In this document: positions 35,031 through 44,002 of the stretch, piece by piece | How the letters are laid out: each line of letters begins with the position of its first letter | How positions within the stretch are numbered: position 1 is the stretch's first letter | Assembly (NCBI RefSeq): GCF_019799945.1 | Contig: NZ_JABGCH010000025.1 | Span: 1-64,000, forward strand | Reading direction: 5' to 3' | DNA: 64,000 bases | Source: Modestobacter marinus | GTDB taxonomy: Bacteria > Actinomycetota > Actinomycetes > Mycobacteriales > Geodermatophilaceae | The notes under the pieces: generated by a model | The model's database searches: none | Seen by the model: only the letters and a program-made list of their open reading frames with translations | What the model was told of the DNA's origin: nothing | Translations under genes and position numbers: made by a program

Positions 35031-37118
35031 ATGAGCATGCGGCCGTCACGGGGGATCCGGCGCACGCTACGGGTGACCGTGGCCGCCGGGCTCGCGGCGG
35101 GCGTCGTGACCGGCCTGCCGGCGGCCGTGGCGGGATCGCTGCGGCAGGGCGCCGCGGTCGTCGAGGTCGCCCCGCACCCGGCGGGGGAGTCGACGACGGC
35201 GCGCGCCGACGCCCCGACACCGCTGCTGCGGCTCGACGTCCCCCTCCCACCCATCGCGCCGGCGCCGCCGGCCGAGGTGGTCCCGCCCGCTCCGCCGGCT
35301 GCTCCGCCTTCGCCAGCTCCTGCGGTGGACCCGGCGCCGCACCGCGAGGCCCCGCACACCAGTACCGTGGCCGCCTCCGCGCTCACCAGCAGCGGCATCC
35401 CGTCGACCGCGATGGACGCCTACCGCCGGGCGGCCGAGGGTGCGCAGGCGTGCGGGATCGACTGGACGCTGATCGCCGCGATCGGACGGGTCGAGTCCAA
35501 CCACGGCCGCTTCGCCGGGGCCGTGCTGCACACCGACGGACTTTCGTCGCCGCCGGTGATCGGCATCCCGCTGACCGGCGGTGGGGGCACGGCACGCATC
35601 CTCGACACGGACGACGGCCGGCTCGACCGCGACCCGGTGCACGACCGCGCGGTGGGTCCGATGCAGTTCATCCCGTCCACCTGGGTGCGCTACGCCGAAG
35701 ACGGCAACTCTGACGGCCGCCGGGACCCGTTCAACCTCTACGACGCTGCCGCGGCGGCGGCGGACTACCTGTGCGCGGCGGGCCGGGACCTGTCGGTGGG
35801 TGCCAGCCGGGCGCGCGCCGTCTTCGCCTACAACCACTCAGCCAGCTACGTGACGACGGTGCTGACCGTGGCTGCGTCCTACGCCGGTGCGCCGCCGCCC
35901 GCGGTCACCACGCCGGAGGGGCCGGCACCGACCCTGCCGCCCGTTGCGCCCGAGGAGCCGCCCGCGGCCGATCCACCGGTGGTCGTCATCGCCGAGCCGG
36001 CACCGGTGGCCCCGGTCGAGGAGCCGCCTCCGCCGCCGGCCGAGCCGGCTCCCGAGCCCGCTCCCCAGCCGGAGCCGACGCCCGAGCCTGAGCCCGCTCC
36101 CGCGCCGGAGCCGACGCCCGAGCCTGAGCCCGCTCCCGCGCCGGTCCCCGACCCCGAACCTCTCCCGGCGCCCGAGCCGGCCCCGGAGCCCGGGCCGACG
36201 CCGCCGCCGGCACCCGGCCCGGCGCCGGAGCCCGGTCCCGAACCCGTTCCGGCACCCGAGCCGGTGCCCACGCCCGTCGCTCCGCCCGAGCCGGCGCCCG
36301 CGCCCGGGCCGGTCCCTGACCCGGAGCCCGTCCCAGCGCCCGAGCCGGCTCCGATCCCGGTCCCGGAACCTGGACCGACGCCGGAGCCGCCGCCGGCACC
36401 CGGCCCGGCGCCGGAGCCCGTTCCGGCACCCGAGCCGGTGGCTCCACCGGAGCCGGTGCCCACGCCGGAACCCGAGCCGGTGCCCACGCCCGACCCGGTC
36501 CCCGCGCCCGTCGCTCCGCCCGAGCCGGCGCCCGCGCCGGTCCCTGACCCGGAGCCCGTCCCAGCGCCCGAGCCGGTCCCGGCCCCGGAACCCGGGCCGA
36601 CGCCGGAGCCGCCGCCAGCGCCCGGCCCGGCGCCTGAGCCCGGTCCCGAGCCCGTTCCGGAACCCGAGCCGGTGGCTCCGCCCGAGCCGGAGCCCGAGCC
36701 GGTGCCCGCGCCCAACCCGGTCCCCGCGCCCGAACCCGTCCCGGCGCCCGAGCCGGTGGCTCCACCCGAGCCTGCGCCCGTCCCCGCGCCCGAGCCGTGC
36801 CCCGCCCCGGTGACCGTGGACCTCCTCAACGGCACCGGCGACCAGGCAGTGGCCGACGCGGCTGCGAACCGGCTGACCGAGGCGGGCCTCACCGTCGCCA
36901 CCGTCACCGGCAGCACGGAGGTCCCGTCGTCGGCCATCGAGTTCCCGGCCGGCGCCGAGCAGCAGGCCCGGGCGCTGGCCGAGGCGCTCGGCGTCGCGGA
37001 CCTGCTCCGCCCGGCCGCGGTCGCACAGGTCACCGTCGTCCTCGGACCGGCCGACGCGTCGCGGCTGGTCGAGGCACTCGGGCGGTTCACCGGGCTGCCC
37101 TGCCCGACGGATGGCTGA
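35031..37118 (+). CDS. lytic transglycosylase with Pro/Glu/Ala repeat and LytR_C domain
   Basis: The 695-residue wall protein has a basic start and hydrophobic stretch ([20 protein letters not shown]) giving a signal/anchor. Residues ~115-285 are an SLT-type transglycosylase with the catalytic Glu155 in [13 protein letters not shown], the [16 protein letters not shown] motif and [10 protein letters not shown]. Then come ~300 residues of near-pure PEPA-type repeat, then a LytR_C-like domain ([20 protein letters not shown], ~600-670). It cuts peptidoglycan; the repeat should act as a flexible wall-spanning tether. The methyltransferase start overlaps its stop. Intact, with length set mostly by the repeat. 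Confidence 0.85.
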   Translation: MSMRPSRGIRRTLRVTVAAGLAAGVVTGLPAAVAGSLRQGAAVVEVAPHPAGESTTARADAPTPLLRLDVPLPPIAPAPPAEVVPPAPPAAPPSPAPAVDPAPHREAPHTSTVAASALTSSGIPSTAMDAYRRAAEGAQACGIDWTLIAAIGRVESNHGRFAGAVLHTDGLSSPPVIGIPLTGGGGTARILDTDDGRLDRDPVHDRAVGPMQFIPSTWVRYAEDGNSDGRRDPFNLYDAAAAAADYLCAAGRDLSVGASRARAVFAYNHSASYVTTVLTVAASYAGAPPPAVTTPEGPAPTLPPVAPEEPPAADPPVVVIAEPAPVAPVEEPPPPPAEPAPEPAPQPEPTPEPEPAPAPEPTPEPEPAPAPVPDPEPLPAPEPAPEPGPTPPPAPGPAPEPGPEPVPAPEPVPTPVAPPEPAPAPGPVPDPEPVPAPEPAPIPVPEPGPTPEPPPAPGPAPEPVPAPEPVAPPEPVPTPEPEPVPTPDPVPAPVAPPEPAPAPVPDPEPVPAPEPVPAPEPGPTPEPPPAPGPAPEPGPEPVPEPEPVAPPEPEPEPVPAPNPVPAPEPVPAPEPVAPPEPAPVPAPEPCPAPVTVDLLNGTGDQAVADAAANRLTEAGLTVATVTGSTEVPSSAIEFPAGAEQQARALAEALGVADLLRPAAVAQVTVVLGPADASRLVEALGRFTGLPCPTDG
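35890..36810 (+). repeat. low-complexity proline-rich coding repeat
   Basis: Nearly unbroken two-to-four-codon units of the types PEPA, PEPV and PAPEP, interrupted by short PPPAPGP segments. The unit encodes a stiff, extended chain. The DNA is strongly strand-asymmetric and produces long antisense frames that are not genes. Length is likely to vary between strains. Confidence 0.85.
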
Positions 37119-37701
37119 TCCCCGGGCGTTCTTCGGTGCCCGTGCCGCCCGGTGGGAGGAGAGGTTCCCCGATGACGGGCCGGCCTTCGAGCGGGCGGTC
37201 GCCGAGCTCGGCGTGCGATCGGGCGACGTCGTCCTCGACGCAGGCTGCGGCACCGGGCGGGCGCTGCCGGTGCTGTGCGAGGCGGCCGGGTCCGGGGGCA
37301 CCGTGGTGGGCGTCGACCTGACCGGGGAGATGCTCGCCGCGGCGCTACGCCGCGGGCGGACCGGGCTCGTGCAGGGCGACGTGTTGCGGCTGCCGCTGCG
37401 CACCGGGTCGTGCGACGTCGTCTTCGCGTCCGGGCTGCTCAGCCACCTCGCCGACCCGGCCGCCGACCTCGCCGAGCTGGCCCGGGTCGGCCGTCCAGGC
37501 GCCCGGCTGGGGTTGTTCCACCCCGTCGGCCGTGCCGCACTGGCCCGGCGGCACGGCCGGGAGCTCAGCCCCGACGACGTGCGCAGCGAGCCGCGGACCC
37601 GCGCGCTGCTGGAGGGCGCGGGATGGGAGTGCACCACTGTCGACGACGCGGCGGACCGCTGGCTGGTGCTCGCCGTCCGGCTCAGTCGCGCGGCGAGGTG
37701 A
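37111..37701 (+). CDS. SAM-dependent methyltransferase
   Basis: The 196-residue class I methyltransferase has motif [16 protein letters not shown], the acidic loop [10 protein letters not shown], motif [17 protein letters not shown] and [20 protein letters not shown]. It resembles the UbiE/Methyltransf_11 group; substrate unknown. Its ATG overlaps the stop of the transglycosylase by 8 bp. The last 64 bases of the gene recur, slightly diverged, at 39272-39335, outside any gene frame. Confidence 0.85.
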   Translation: MADPRAFFGARAARWEERFPDDGPAFERAVAELGVRSGDVVLDAGCGTGRALPVLCEAAGSGGTVVGVDLTGEMLAAALRRGRTGLVQGDVLRLPLRTGSCDVVFASGLLSHLADPAADLAELARVGRPGARLGLFHPVGRAALARRHGRELSPDDVRSEPRTRALLEGAGWECTTVDDAADRWLVLAVRLSRAAR

Positions 37702-37702
37702 C
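37639..37702 (+). repeat. 64-bp direct repeat, copy 1 (end of methyltransferase)
   Basis: Identical to 39272-39335 at about 58 of 64 positions. It encodes [20 protein letters not shown] and the stop codon. Confidence 0.9.
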
Positions 37703-37835
37703 AGAGCGTCCCCGTGGACGTGCCATCCGGCACATCACGTGGGTGTGTGCCTCGATGGCGTCGTGGACGTGGCAGAAGTGGTTGTCCGGCCTCCTTCGCG
37801 GGATGGAGACTTGCCTCCCGTGGAGGGAGCCGGCG

Positions 37836-38438
37836 ATGTCGTGGAACCTCGAGGGCAGCTACGCCGAGACGTGCTCCTGTGAGCTGATGTGCCCCTGCAA
37901 TCTGTCGTTCGACCACGGCGCCACCTACGACTACTGCCGAGCGACGCTGGCCTTCGACATCCGCTCAGGTGAGATCGAGGGCACGGACGTCCAGGGGCGC
38001 CGGGTGGTGGCGATCATCGACACGCCGAAGGTCATGACCGACGGCAACTGGCGGCTCGGGATGTTCGTCGACGACCAGGCCACGGACGAGCAGTTCGACA
38101 AGCTGGTCAAGGTCTTCGGCGGGCAGCTCGGCGGCCCGATGGGTGGGCTGGCGCCCCTCGTGGGCGAGGTCGTCGGCGTCGAGCGGGCCGCCATCACGAT
38201 GACCGACGACGGGCTGTTGCACAGCGTCCGCGTCGGGGACGTGATCCAGTTCGAGGTCCAGGACATCGTGCCGTTCGGCCAGGAGGACGGTCAGCCGGTC
38301 CGGTTCGACGGCATGTTTCACCCCGTCGCGTCGAACCTGACGATGGCCGAGGCGCGCAGCTCCCGGATCAACGCCTTCGGCATCCAGTACGAGGGGAAGT
38401 CCGGGCTCTCCACCGCCGCGTTCAACTGGGCCGCCTGA
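37836..38438 (+). CDS. DUF1326 protein
   Basis: The 200-residue protein starts at ATG 37836 (GGAGGGAG ribosome site). The N-terminus holds a cysteine cluster CSCELMCPC (residues 13-21), characteristic of DUF1326 and suggestive of metal or thiol chemistry. Further blocks are GRRVVAIIDTPKVMTDGNWR and ITMTDDGLLHSVRVGDV. The next gene, DUF2182, follows after 4 bp, a common pairing in actinobacteria. Function unknown; predicted metal-related. Lies between the 64-bp direct repeats. Confidence 0.85.
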   Translation: MSWNLEGSYAETCSCELMCPCNLSFDHGATYDYCRATLAFDIRSGEIEGTDVQGRRVVAIIDTPKVMTDGNWRLGMFVDDQATDEQFDKLVKVFGGQLGGPMGGLAPLVGEVVGVERAAITMTDDGLLHSVRVGDVIQFEVQDIVPFGQEDGQPVRFDGMFHPVASNLTMAEARSSRINAFGIQYEGKSGLSTAAFNWAA

Positions 38439-38442
38439 CCCG

Positions 38443-39267
38443 ATGAGCGCCCCGGCGCAGGAACGGCGCACCGGAGATCTCGGGCCGGCCTTCGCCGCCG
38501 TCCGCGTCCGGCTCGGACTCGTCGCCGCGCTCTTCGCGCTCGCCGCCGTCAGTTGGTGGTGGACGGGGCGCCAGATGCGCGGCATGGACCAGGGGGCGTG
38601 GACCGGTCTGGGCACGCTGGGCTGGTTCCTCGGGATCTGGGTCGTGATGATGGCCGCGATGATGCTGCCGTCGGTGGCGCCGACGGTCGCGCTGTACTCC
38701 CGGATGACCAGACAGCGGTCGCCGCTCTCGCCGCTGCTGTTCGCGGCGGGCTACCTGGTCACGTGGGCCGGGGCGGGATTGGTGGCCTTCACGCTGTCGG
38801 AGATCGTGAGCGGGTTCTCGGGCGACGCTCTCGCCTGGGACCGTGCCGGCCGGTGGGTCGCGGGCGCGACGCTCGTCGTCGCGGCGGCGTACGAGCTGAG
38901 CCCCTCCAAGGACGTCTGCCTCGGCAAGTGCCGCAGTTCGCTGGGCTTCCTGCTGGGTGCCTGGCGAGACGGCCGCCGGGGGGCGCTGGAGATGGGTGTG
39001 AGACACGGCGCATGGTGTGTCGGCTGCTGTTGGGCCCTCATGGCGTCGTTGTTCGCGTTGGGCGTCATGAGCGTTGCCTGGATGGCCGTCATCGCCGGGG
39101 TGATCGCCTTCGAGAAGACCGTGCCGTGGCGCAAGGTGGCGACCTACGGGACCGCGGTCCTGCTGCTGACTCTCGGCGTGCTGCTGTTCGCCGCGCCCGA
39201 CGTCATCCCGGCCCTCACCGTCCCTGGCGCCGGCCAGATGGACGAGATGGAGCCGATGGACTCCTGA
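38443..39267 (+). CDS. DUF2182 predicted metal-binding integral membrane protein
   Basis: The 274-residue protein has about seven membrane helices. Typical DUF2182 pieces are WVVMMAAMMLPSVAPTVALY and the Cys-rich stretch DVCLGKCRSS, followed by GVRHGAWCVGCCWALMASLF. Cys and His lined along helices imply metal transport or handling. It is coupled to DUF1326 (4-bp gap), so the two probably act together: a soluble Cys-cluster protein delivering to a membrane partner. Confidence 0.88.
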   Translation: MSAPAQERRTGDLGPAFAAVRVRLGLVAALFALAAVSWWWTGRQMRGMDQGAWTGLGTLGWFLGIWVVMMAAMMLPSVAPTVALYSRMTRQRSPLSPLLFAAGYLVTWAGAGLVAFTLSEIVSGFSGDALAWDRAGRWVAGATLVVAAAYELSPSKDVCLGKCRSSLGFLLGAWRDGRRGALEMGVRHGAWCVGCCWALMASLFALGVMSVAWMAVIAGVIAFEKTVPWRKVATYGTAVLLLTLGVLLFAAPDVIPALTVPGAGQMDEMEPMDS

Positions 39268-39271
39268 CGCG

Positions 39272-39335
39272 GTCGACGACACCGACGACCGCTGGTTGGT
39301 GCTCGCCGTCCGGCTCAGCCGCGCGGCGAGGTGAC
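39272..39335 (+). repeat. 64-bp direct repeat, copy 2
   Basis: Slightly diverged copy of the methyltransferase 3' end ([20 protein letters not shown] plus TGA), with no start or upstream gene of its own. Its last 21 bases overlap the end of the convergent F420-type oxidoreductase gene. Confidence 0.9.
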
Positions 39336-39737
39336 CCGGTCCGCGGCGATCGTCACCCTCAGTCGGGTCTGGTCCCGGCCGCCGAACCACGGGTAGGGGC
39401 CGCCGAGGTACTTCTGGGCCAGTTCCTCGATGTGCTCGGACGCGCCGTCGGTGGTCACGTCGACGACCCGGCCGCGCACCTCGTAGTAGCGGGACACGTC
39501 CGCCGGGTCGGCGACGTTCAGCGCCACCCGCCGGTCGCGTTCCATGTTCCGCACCTTCTGGAACCCGGCGACCGTGTTGATGAGGACGTGGGTGCCGTCG
39601 GTGTCGACCCAGGTCTGGGTCAGCTGCGGCGACCCGTCCGGCATGAGCGTGGCGACGAAGCAGGGGCTGGGCTGGCGGAGCAGGGCGAGCAGCTCCTCCG
39701 GCAGTTCCACGGACGTCCTCTCGGCGGGTGTCTCCAC
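39315..39737 (-). CDS. PPOX-class F420/FMN-dependent oxidoreductase
   Basis: The 140-residue protein has the split-barrel flavin/F420 fold of PPOX-class enzymes: CFVATLMPDGSPQLTQTWVD, the strand THVLINTVAGFQKVRNMER, and RRVALNVADPADVSRYYEVR. Members of this group in actinobacteria reduce F420-linked substrates. GTG 39737 is the assumed start. The gene's 3' end overlaps the second 64-bp repeat copy. Substrate unknown. Confidence 0.8.
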   Translation of the reverse strand: METPAERTSVELPEELLALLRQPSPCFVATLMPDGSPQLTQTWVDTDGTHVLINTVAGFQKVRNMERDRRVALNVADPADVSRYYEVRGRVVDVTTDGASEHIEELAQKYLGGPYPWFGGRDQTRLRVTIAADRVTSPRG

Positions 39738-39801
39738 CCGCCGATCCTCGCCCGGCCGCGCGCCGGCCGCCCGTCGGCCCGGCCAGGGGCGGCCTCAGCC
39801 G

Positions 39802-41949
39802 TCAGGGGAGGGGTGCCTCGTCCGGCACGACGTCGGGCACCCGGTTGGGGCCGGCCTCCGGCGGGCGGGGCCGGTGCTGCGGGTGCAGCCGGACCGCGAC
39901 CAGCGCGACGTCGTCGTCCGGCTTGCCGTCGACGAGGCGCTCGATCAGCTCGTCGCACAGCTCCTGCAGAGGCCGGTCGGCGAGGTCGGCCAGGTGCTGC
40001 CGCAGCCGGTCGAGGCCGGTGTCCAGGTCGGCGTCCCGGCGCTCGATCAGCCCGTCGGTGTAGAGCAGCACGGTGGTCCCGCGGTCGAGGGTGACCACGT
40101 TCTCCGCCCGCCGGGTGGTGGCGTCCACCCCGAGGAGCAGGTCGGCCTTCCAGTCGGCGAGCACGGCCACGCTGCCGTCCGGGTGCAGGGCCAGCGGTGG
40201 CAGGTGTCCGGCGTTGGCCCACACCATCCGGGTCACTCCCCGCGCGCGCTCGTCGTCGGTCTGCTCGAACCGGGCGACGGCGGCGGTGGCCAGCGTGTCC
40301 AGCTGCAGCACCGCCATCGCCGAGTCCAGGCCCCGCAGCACCTCCGCCGGCGACGCGTCGCTGTAGGCGGCGATGCCGCGCAGCAGGCTGCGGACCTGCC
40401 CCATCGCGGCCGCCGCGGCGGTGTCGTGCCCGACGACGTCGCCGATGACCAGCGTCGTCGCCCCGTTGGGCTGCAGGAACGCGTCGTACCAGTCGCCGCC
40501 GACCCGGGCCGCCTCGGCCGCGGGCTGGTAGCGCACGACGATCTCGGCGTGGTCGGGCTCCGGCGGCTCGGTGAGCAGGCTGCGCTGCAGCGTCTCGGCC
40601 ATCTGCTGCTGCTGGCTGAACAGCCGCGCGTTGTCCCAGGCCAGGCCGGCCCGGTCGGCGACGTCCTGGGCGACCGCGACGTCGTCGGGGCTGGGGGTGT
40701 GGCCGTCGTCGAAGAAGAGGGTCAGCAGGCCCAGCGTCCGGCCGCGGGCACGCAGTGGCAGCGCGACCTCGCTCTGCGGGTCCAGGACGGCGAGCAGGTC
40801 GTGCGCGGTCCCCGGCGGGAGCAGGTCGAGCACGTCGTGCCCGGCGAAGGTGACCGCCTCGTTGGAGTGCAGCGCGCGGCCCACCGGCGCGGTCATCGGC
40901 ATGGCGTCCAGCCGCACCTCGGCGTAGCGCTCGAGGATCGACCGCCGCGTCGGGTCGACGTGCCAGCTGCCGACGTCGCGGGGGTGCCCGTCGTCGTCGA
41001 TGACGGTGAGGATGCCGTAGTCGGCGAGGGCCGGGACGACGATCCGGGGCAGCCGGGCGGTCGCCGCCTGGACGTCGAGGGTGCTGGCGAGCTCCGCGCT
41101 CACCCGGGCCAGCATCGTCAGCCGCCGGGTGGCTCGCTCGGCCTGCTCGGTGGCGCGCCGGCGATCGGTGACCTCGATGAAGTAGACCGACAGCCCGTCC
41201 GGGGTCGGCCAGGCCCGCAGCTCGAACCAGCCGTTCAGCGGCGCTGGGTAGTGCGCGTCGAACGCGAGCGGCTTGCCGGTCTCGACCGCCCGCCGGTAGC
41301 TGTCCTCGAAGACGCTGTTCACCGCGGCGGGGAAGGCGTCCCAGATGACCTGCCCGAGCAGCTCGTCACGGCTGTGCTGCAGCAGGCGCTCGGCGTCCGC
41401 GTTCACGTAGGTGAAGCGCCACTCGCGGTCCAGGGAGTAGAAACCCGCCGGCATCGCCTCGAGCAACCGGGTGACCCGGGCCTCGCCGGCGTGCTCGGCG
41501 GTCACGTCGAAGGCCACGCCGATGAACCGGGTCGCCGCCTCGCCGGGCTCGCCGAGCGCCCTGCCGCGAGCGGCGACCCACCGGGTGTCCCCGTTGGGGA
41601 GCTGGACGCGGTAGTCGGTCTCGAAGTCCCCGACGATGGCGATGGCGTGCTCCAGGGCCTCGCCGACCCGGCCGACGTCGTCCGGGTGCAGGCGGGCGTT
41701 GAACGCCTCGATGGTCTGCTCGAAGGTGTCGGCCTCGTAGCCGAACATCTCGATCAGGCGGGCGTCCCAGGTGAGCCGCTTGGTCACCAGGTCCCAGTCG
41801 AACGTGCCGATGCCGGCCGCAGCGATCGCCAGCTGAGCGCGGACGCGGGCAGCCTCCACGTCCGAGGAAGCCGCACCGCCGACGGGCGTCGGCTCCACCA
41901 CTGCACCACCCACAGATCTCGGCTCACGGCGCGCGCCGGAGAAGAACAC
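39802..41949 (-). CDS. PAS-PAS-GAF-SpoIIE (PP2C) phosphatase
   Basis: The 715-residue signalling protein begins at GTG 41949. Domains in order: PAS (~40-130, TFDWDLVTKRLTWD), PAS (~160-265, PAGFYSLDREWRFTYVNADA), GAF (~290-435) and a SpoIIE/PP2C phosphatase (~460-690) with the metal motif GGDWYDAFLQP, then VIGDVVGHDTAAAAAMGQVR, WANAGHLPPL, YTDGLIERRD and DDVALVAVRL. Such proteins dephosphorylate anti-sigma antagonists (RsbU-type) in response to light, redox or metabolites. No anti-sigma or STAS gene is adjacent. Confidence 0.92.
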   Translation of the reverse strand: MFFSGARREPRSVGGAVVEPTPVGGAASSDVEAARVRAQLAIAAAGIGTFDWDLVTKRLTWDARLIEMFGYEADTFEQTIEAFNARLHPDDVGRVGEALEHAIAIVGDFETDYRVQLPNGDTRWVAARGRALGEPGEAATRFIGVAFDVTAEHAGEARVTRLLEAMPAGFYSLDREWRFTYVNADAERLLQHSRDELLGQVIWDAFPAAVNSVFEDSYRRAVETGKPLAFDAHYPAPLNGWFELRAWPTPDGLSVYFIEVTDRRRATEQAERATRRLTMLARVSAELASTLDVQAATARLPRIVVPALADYGILTVIDDDGHPRDVGSWHVDPTRRSILERYAEVRLDAMPMTAPVGRALHSNEAVTFAGHDVLDLLPPGTAHDLLAVLDPQSEVALPLRARGRTLGLLTLFFDDGHTPSPDDVAVAQDVADRAGLAWDNARLFSQQQQMAETLQRSLLTEPPEPDHAEIVVRYQPAAEAARVGGDWYDAFLQPNGATTLVIGDVVGHDTAAAAAMGQVRSLLRGIAAYSDASPAEVLRGLDSAMAVLQLDTLATAAVARFEQTDDERARGVTRMVWANAGHLPPLALHPDGSVAVLADWKADLLLGVDATTRRAENVVTLDRGTTVLLYTDGLIERRDADLDTGLDRLRQHLADLADRPLQELCDELIERLVDGKPDDDVALVAVRLHPQHRPRPPEAGPNRVPDVVPDEAPLP

Positions 41950-42130
41950 GGCTCGCTGTTGAGCGCTCAGCCCTGAGTTATGTCACGGGGGAGAGGGCCG
42001 GGGCAAGCGCCGGGACGGACATCACGCGAATCCGGGGCGGGAGTGACGTGTGGGTCTGCAGGGCCCGGCCGAGCGCGACCGGGGCCCGCTGTGCGATAAC
42101 CGTCAGCATGACAGCGACTGCGGCCGCCGC

Positions 42131-43654
42131 GTGAGCGAGCTGGCCAGCTCATCGGACAGCACGGCCCTCGCCCCGCCGCGGGTGGAGGGCGCCGCGGTCG
42201 ACAAGGGCCTCAGACGCGGGGCGCTCGGGCTGGTGTCCTCCATCGTCCTGGGCGTCTCCTCGACCGCGCCGGCGTACGCGCTCGCCGCCACGCTGGGCTT
42301 CGTCGTGATCGCCGTCGGCGTGCAGGCCCCGGCGGTCATGCTGCTGGCGTTCGTCCCGATGTGGCTCATCGCCGTCGCCTACGCGCAGCTGAACCGGCGC
42401 GAGCCGGACTGCGGGACGACGTTCACCTGGGCAGCCCGGGCGTTCGGTCCGCGGACGGGGTGGATGGGCGGCTGGGGGATCATCGCCGCCGACGTCATCG
42501 TGATGGCGAACCTCGCCCAGATCGCCGGGTCCTACGGCTACCGGCTGGTGGGGCTGGACTCCCTCGCGGAGAGCACGCTGTGGACGACGCTGGCCGGGGT
42601 CTGCTGGATCGCGCTGATGACCTGGCTCTGCTACCGCGGCATCGAGCCCACGGCCCGGTTGCAGTGGGTGCTGCTGGCCATCGAGCTCGTCGTCCTGGTC
42701 GCCTTCGCCGCGTACGCGCTGGTCGCGGTCTACGGCGGGACGGCGCCGGCGGGCTCGCTGATGCCGTCGCTGACGTGGCTGTGGCCGTCCGGGCTCGAGT
42801 GGTCGTCGCTGACCGAGGCGGTGCTGCTGGCGGTCTTCATCTACTGGGGCTGGGACTCTGCGCTGGCGGTGAACGAGGAGACCATCGACCCCGCCCGGTC
42901 GCCCGGGCGGGCGGCGATCATCTCGACCGTGCTGCTGGTCGGCATCTACACCGTCGTGTCGATCGCGACCGTCGCCTTCGCCGGCGTGGGCACCGAGGGG
43001 ATCGGGCTGGGCAACGAGGCCAACGCCGAGGACGTGCTCGCCGCGCTGGGTGCCACGGTATTCGGCGACGACCTCGCGGGGCGGGTGTTCGAGACGCTGC
43101 TGCTGCTGTCGGTGCTCACCTCGGCCGCGGCCTGCACGCAGACGACGATCCTGCCCACCGCCCGCGGGACGCTGTCCATGGCCGCGTACGGGGCGCTGCC
43201 GGAGCGGTTCGCCCGGATCCACCCGCGGTATCTGACGCCCACCGTCTCGACGGTGTGGATGGGCGTGGTCTCCATCGCGTTCTACGTCGGGCTCACGCTG
43301 GTCAGCGAGAACGTGCTGCAGGACTCGATCGTGGCGACCGGCATGCTCATCGCCTTCTACTACGGCCTGACCGGGTTCGCCTGCGCCTGGCAGTTCCGCC
43401 GCTCACTGCGCTCCGCCCGCGACGTGCTCATGCGTCTTCTCCTGCCGCTGCTGGGCGGGGTGTTCATGCTGGTGGTGTTCGTGCTCGCCTGCGTCGAGTA
43501 CGCGGACCCGGCGTACGGCTACACCACGGTCCTGGGTGTGGGCGGCGTCTTCGTCGTCGGCGTCGGCTCCCTGCTGCTGGGCCTGCTGCTGATGGTCGCC
43601 TGGAACCTCGTGGCCCCCGCGTTCTTCCGCGGCGAGACGATGCCACGGGAGTGA
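42131..43654 (+). CDS. APC-family amino acid permease
   Basis: The 507-residue protein from GTG 42131 has twelve hydrophobic helices. Signatures: SSIVLGVSSTAPAYALAATL in helix 1, RREPDCGTTFTWAARAFGPR before helix 3, and VFIYWGWDSALAVNEETIDP mid-protein. The substrate class is amino acids or amines. It diverges from the phosphatase gene (181 bp apart). Frame intact. Confidence 0.9.
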   Translation: MSELASSSDSTALAPPRVEGAAVDKGLRRGALGLVSSIVLGVSSTAPAYALAATLGFVVIAVGVQAPAVMLLAFVPMWLIAVAYAQLNRREPDCGTTFTWAARAFGPRTGWMGGWGIIAADVIVMANLAQIAGSYGYRLVGLDSLAESTLWTTLAGVCWIALMTWLCYRGIEPTARLQWVLLAIELVVLVAFAAYALVAVYGGTAPAGSLMPSLTWLWPSGLEWSSLTEAVLLAVFIYWGWDSALAVNEETIDPARSPGRAAIISTVLLVGIYTVVSIATVAFAGVGTEGIGLGNEANAEDVLAALGATVFGDDLAGRVFETLLLLSVLTSAAACTQTTILPTARGTLSMAAYGALPERFARIHPRYLTPTVSTVWMGVVSIAFYVGLTLVSENVLQDSIVATGMLIAFYYGLTGFACAWQFRRSLRSARDVLMRLLLPLLGGVFMLVVFVLACVEYADPAYGYTTVLGVGGVFVVGVGSLLLGLLLMVAWNLVAPAFFRGETMPRE

Positions 43655-43779
43655 GGCCGCTCGTGGTCGGCCTGCGCTGAGTGCCCCGAAAGTGGCAGTC
43701 GTGGGTCTTTCGTGTTTCGTGGCTTCAGGTACGCCCGGCTCCTGCCGACCCTCTGAGCAAGGGACGAAAGGGGCCGGTC

Positions 43780-43962
43780 ATGATGACCTTGGCGTGCGAC
43801 GCGGTCGGGCAGGCGGCGCTGTCCGCAGGGACGGCGTCCCTGGACGACCAGCGGCCGGGAGTGCTGATGTACGTCGCCGGGTGGCTGACCACCGCGGCCG
43901 ACCTCACCCGGGAGGCGATGCTGATGCGCGAGCTCGAGTCCACCTTCGACGTCCTGCTGTGA
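43780..43962 (+). CDS. small hypothetical protein (60 aa)
   Basis: ATG 43780 follows AAAGGGG. It reads MMTLACDAVGQAALSAGTAS, then RPGVLMYVAGWLTTAADLTR and ends ELESTFDVLL. It is compact and helical and not membrane-like. A hairpin follows 9 bp after the stop. I do not recognise it. Confidence 0.5.
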   Translation: MMTLACDAVGQAALSAGTASLDDQRPGVLMYVAGWLTTAADLTREAMLMRELESTFDVLL

Positions 43963-43970
43963 GGAAGGAC

Positions 43971-43994
43971 CCGCCTGCCCCCCGGCAGGTGGGC
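43971..43994. terminator. hairpin between convergent genes
   Basis: CCCGCCTGCC / GGCAGGTGGG around a CCCC loop: a 10-bp stem with one G·T pair between the 60-aa gene and the DUF2786 gene. No U-tract. Likely a bidirectional terminator. Confidence 0.45.
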
Positions 43995-44002
43995 CTCAGG
44001 AC

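Noticed and set aside
35890-36810. CRISPR array or satellite.
   Set aside because: The repeats are in-frame codon units inside a coding gene with no regular spacers.
35879-37090. Long antisense frames rich in Gly/Ser or Gly/Arg through the proline-rich repeat.
   Set aside because: They mirror the periodic PEPA codons on the other strand; the transglycosylase frame carries real domains at both ends, so the antisense frames are shadows.
42149-43222. Long minus-strand frame across the permease gene.
   Set aside because: The permease frame has clear transmembrane helices; the antisense frame lacks hydrophobic segments and motifs.
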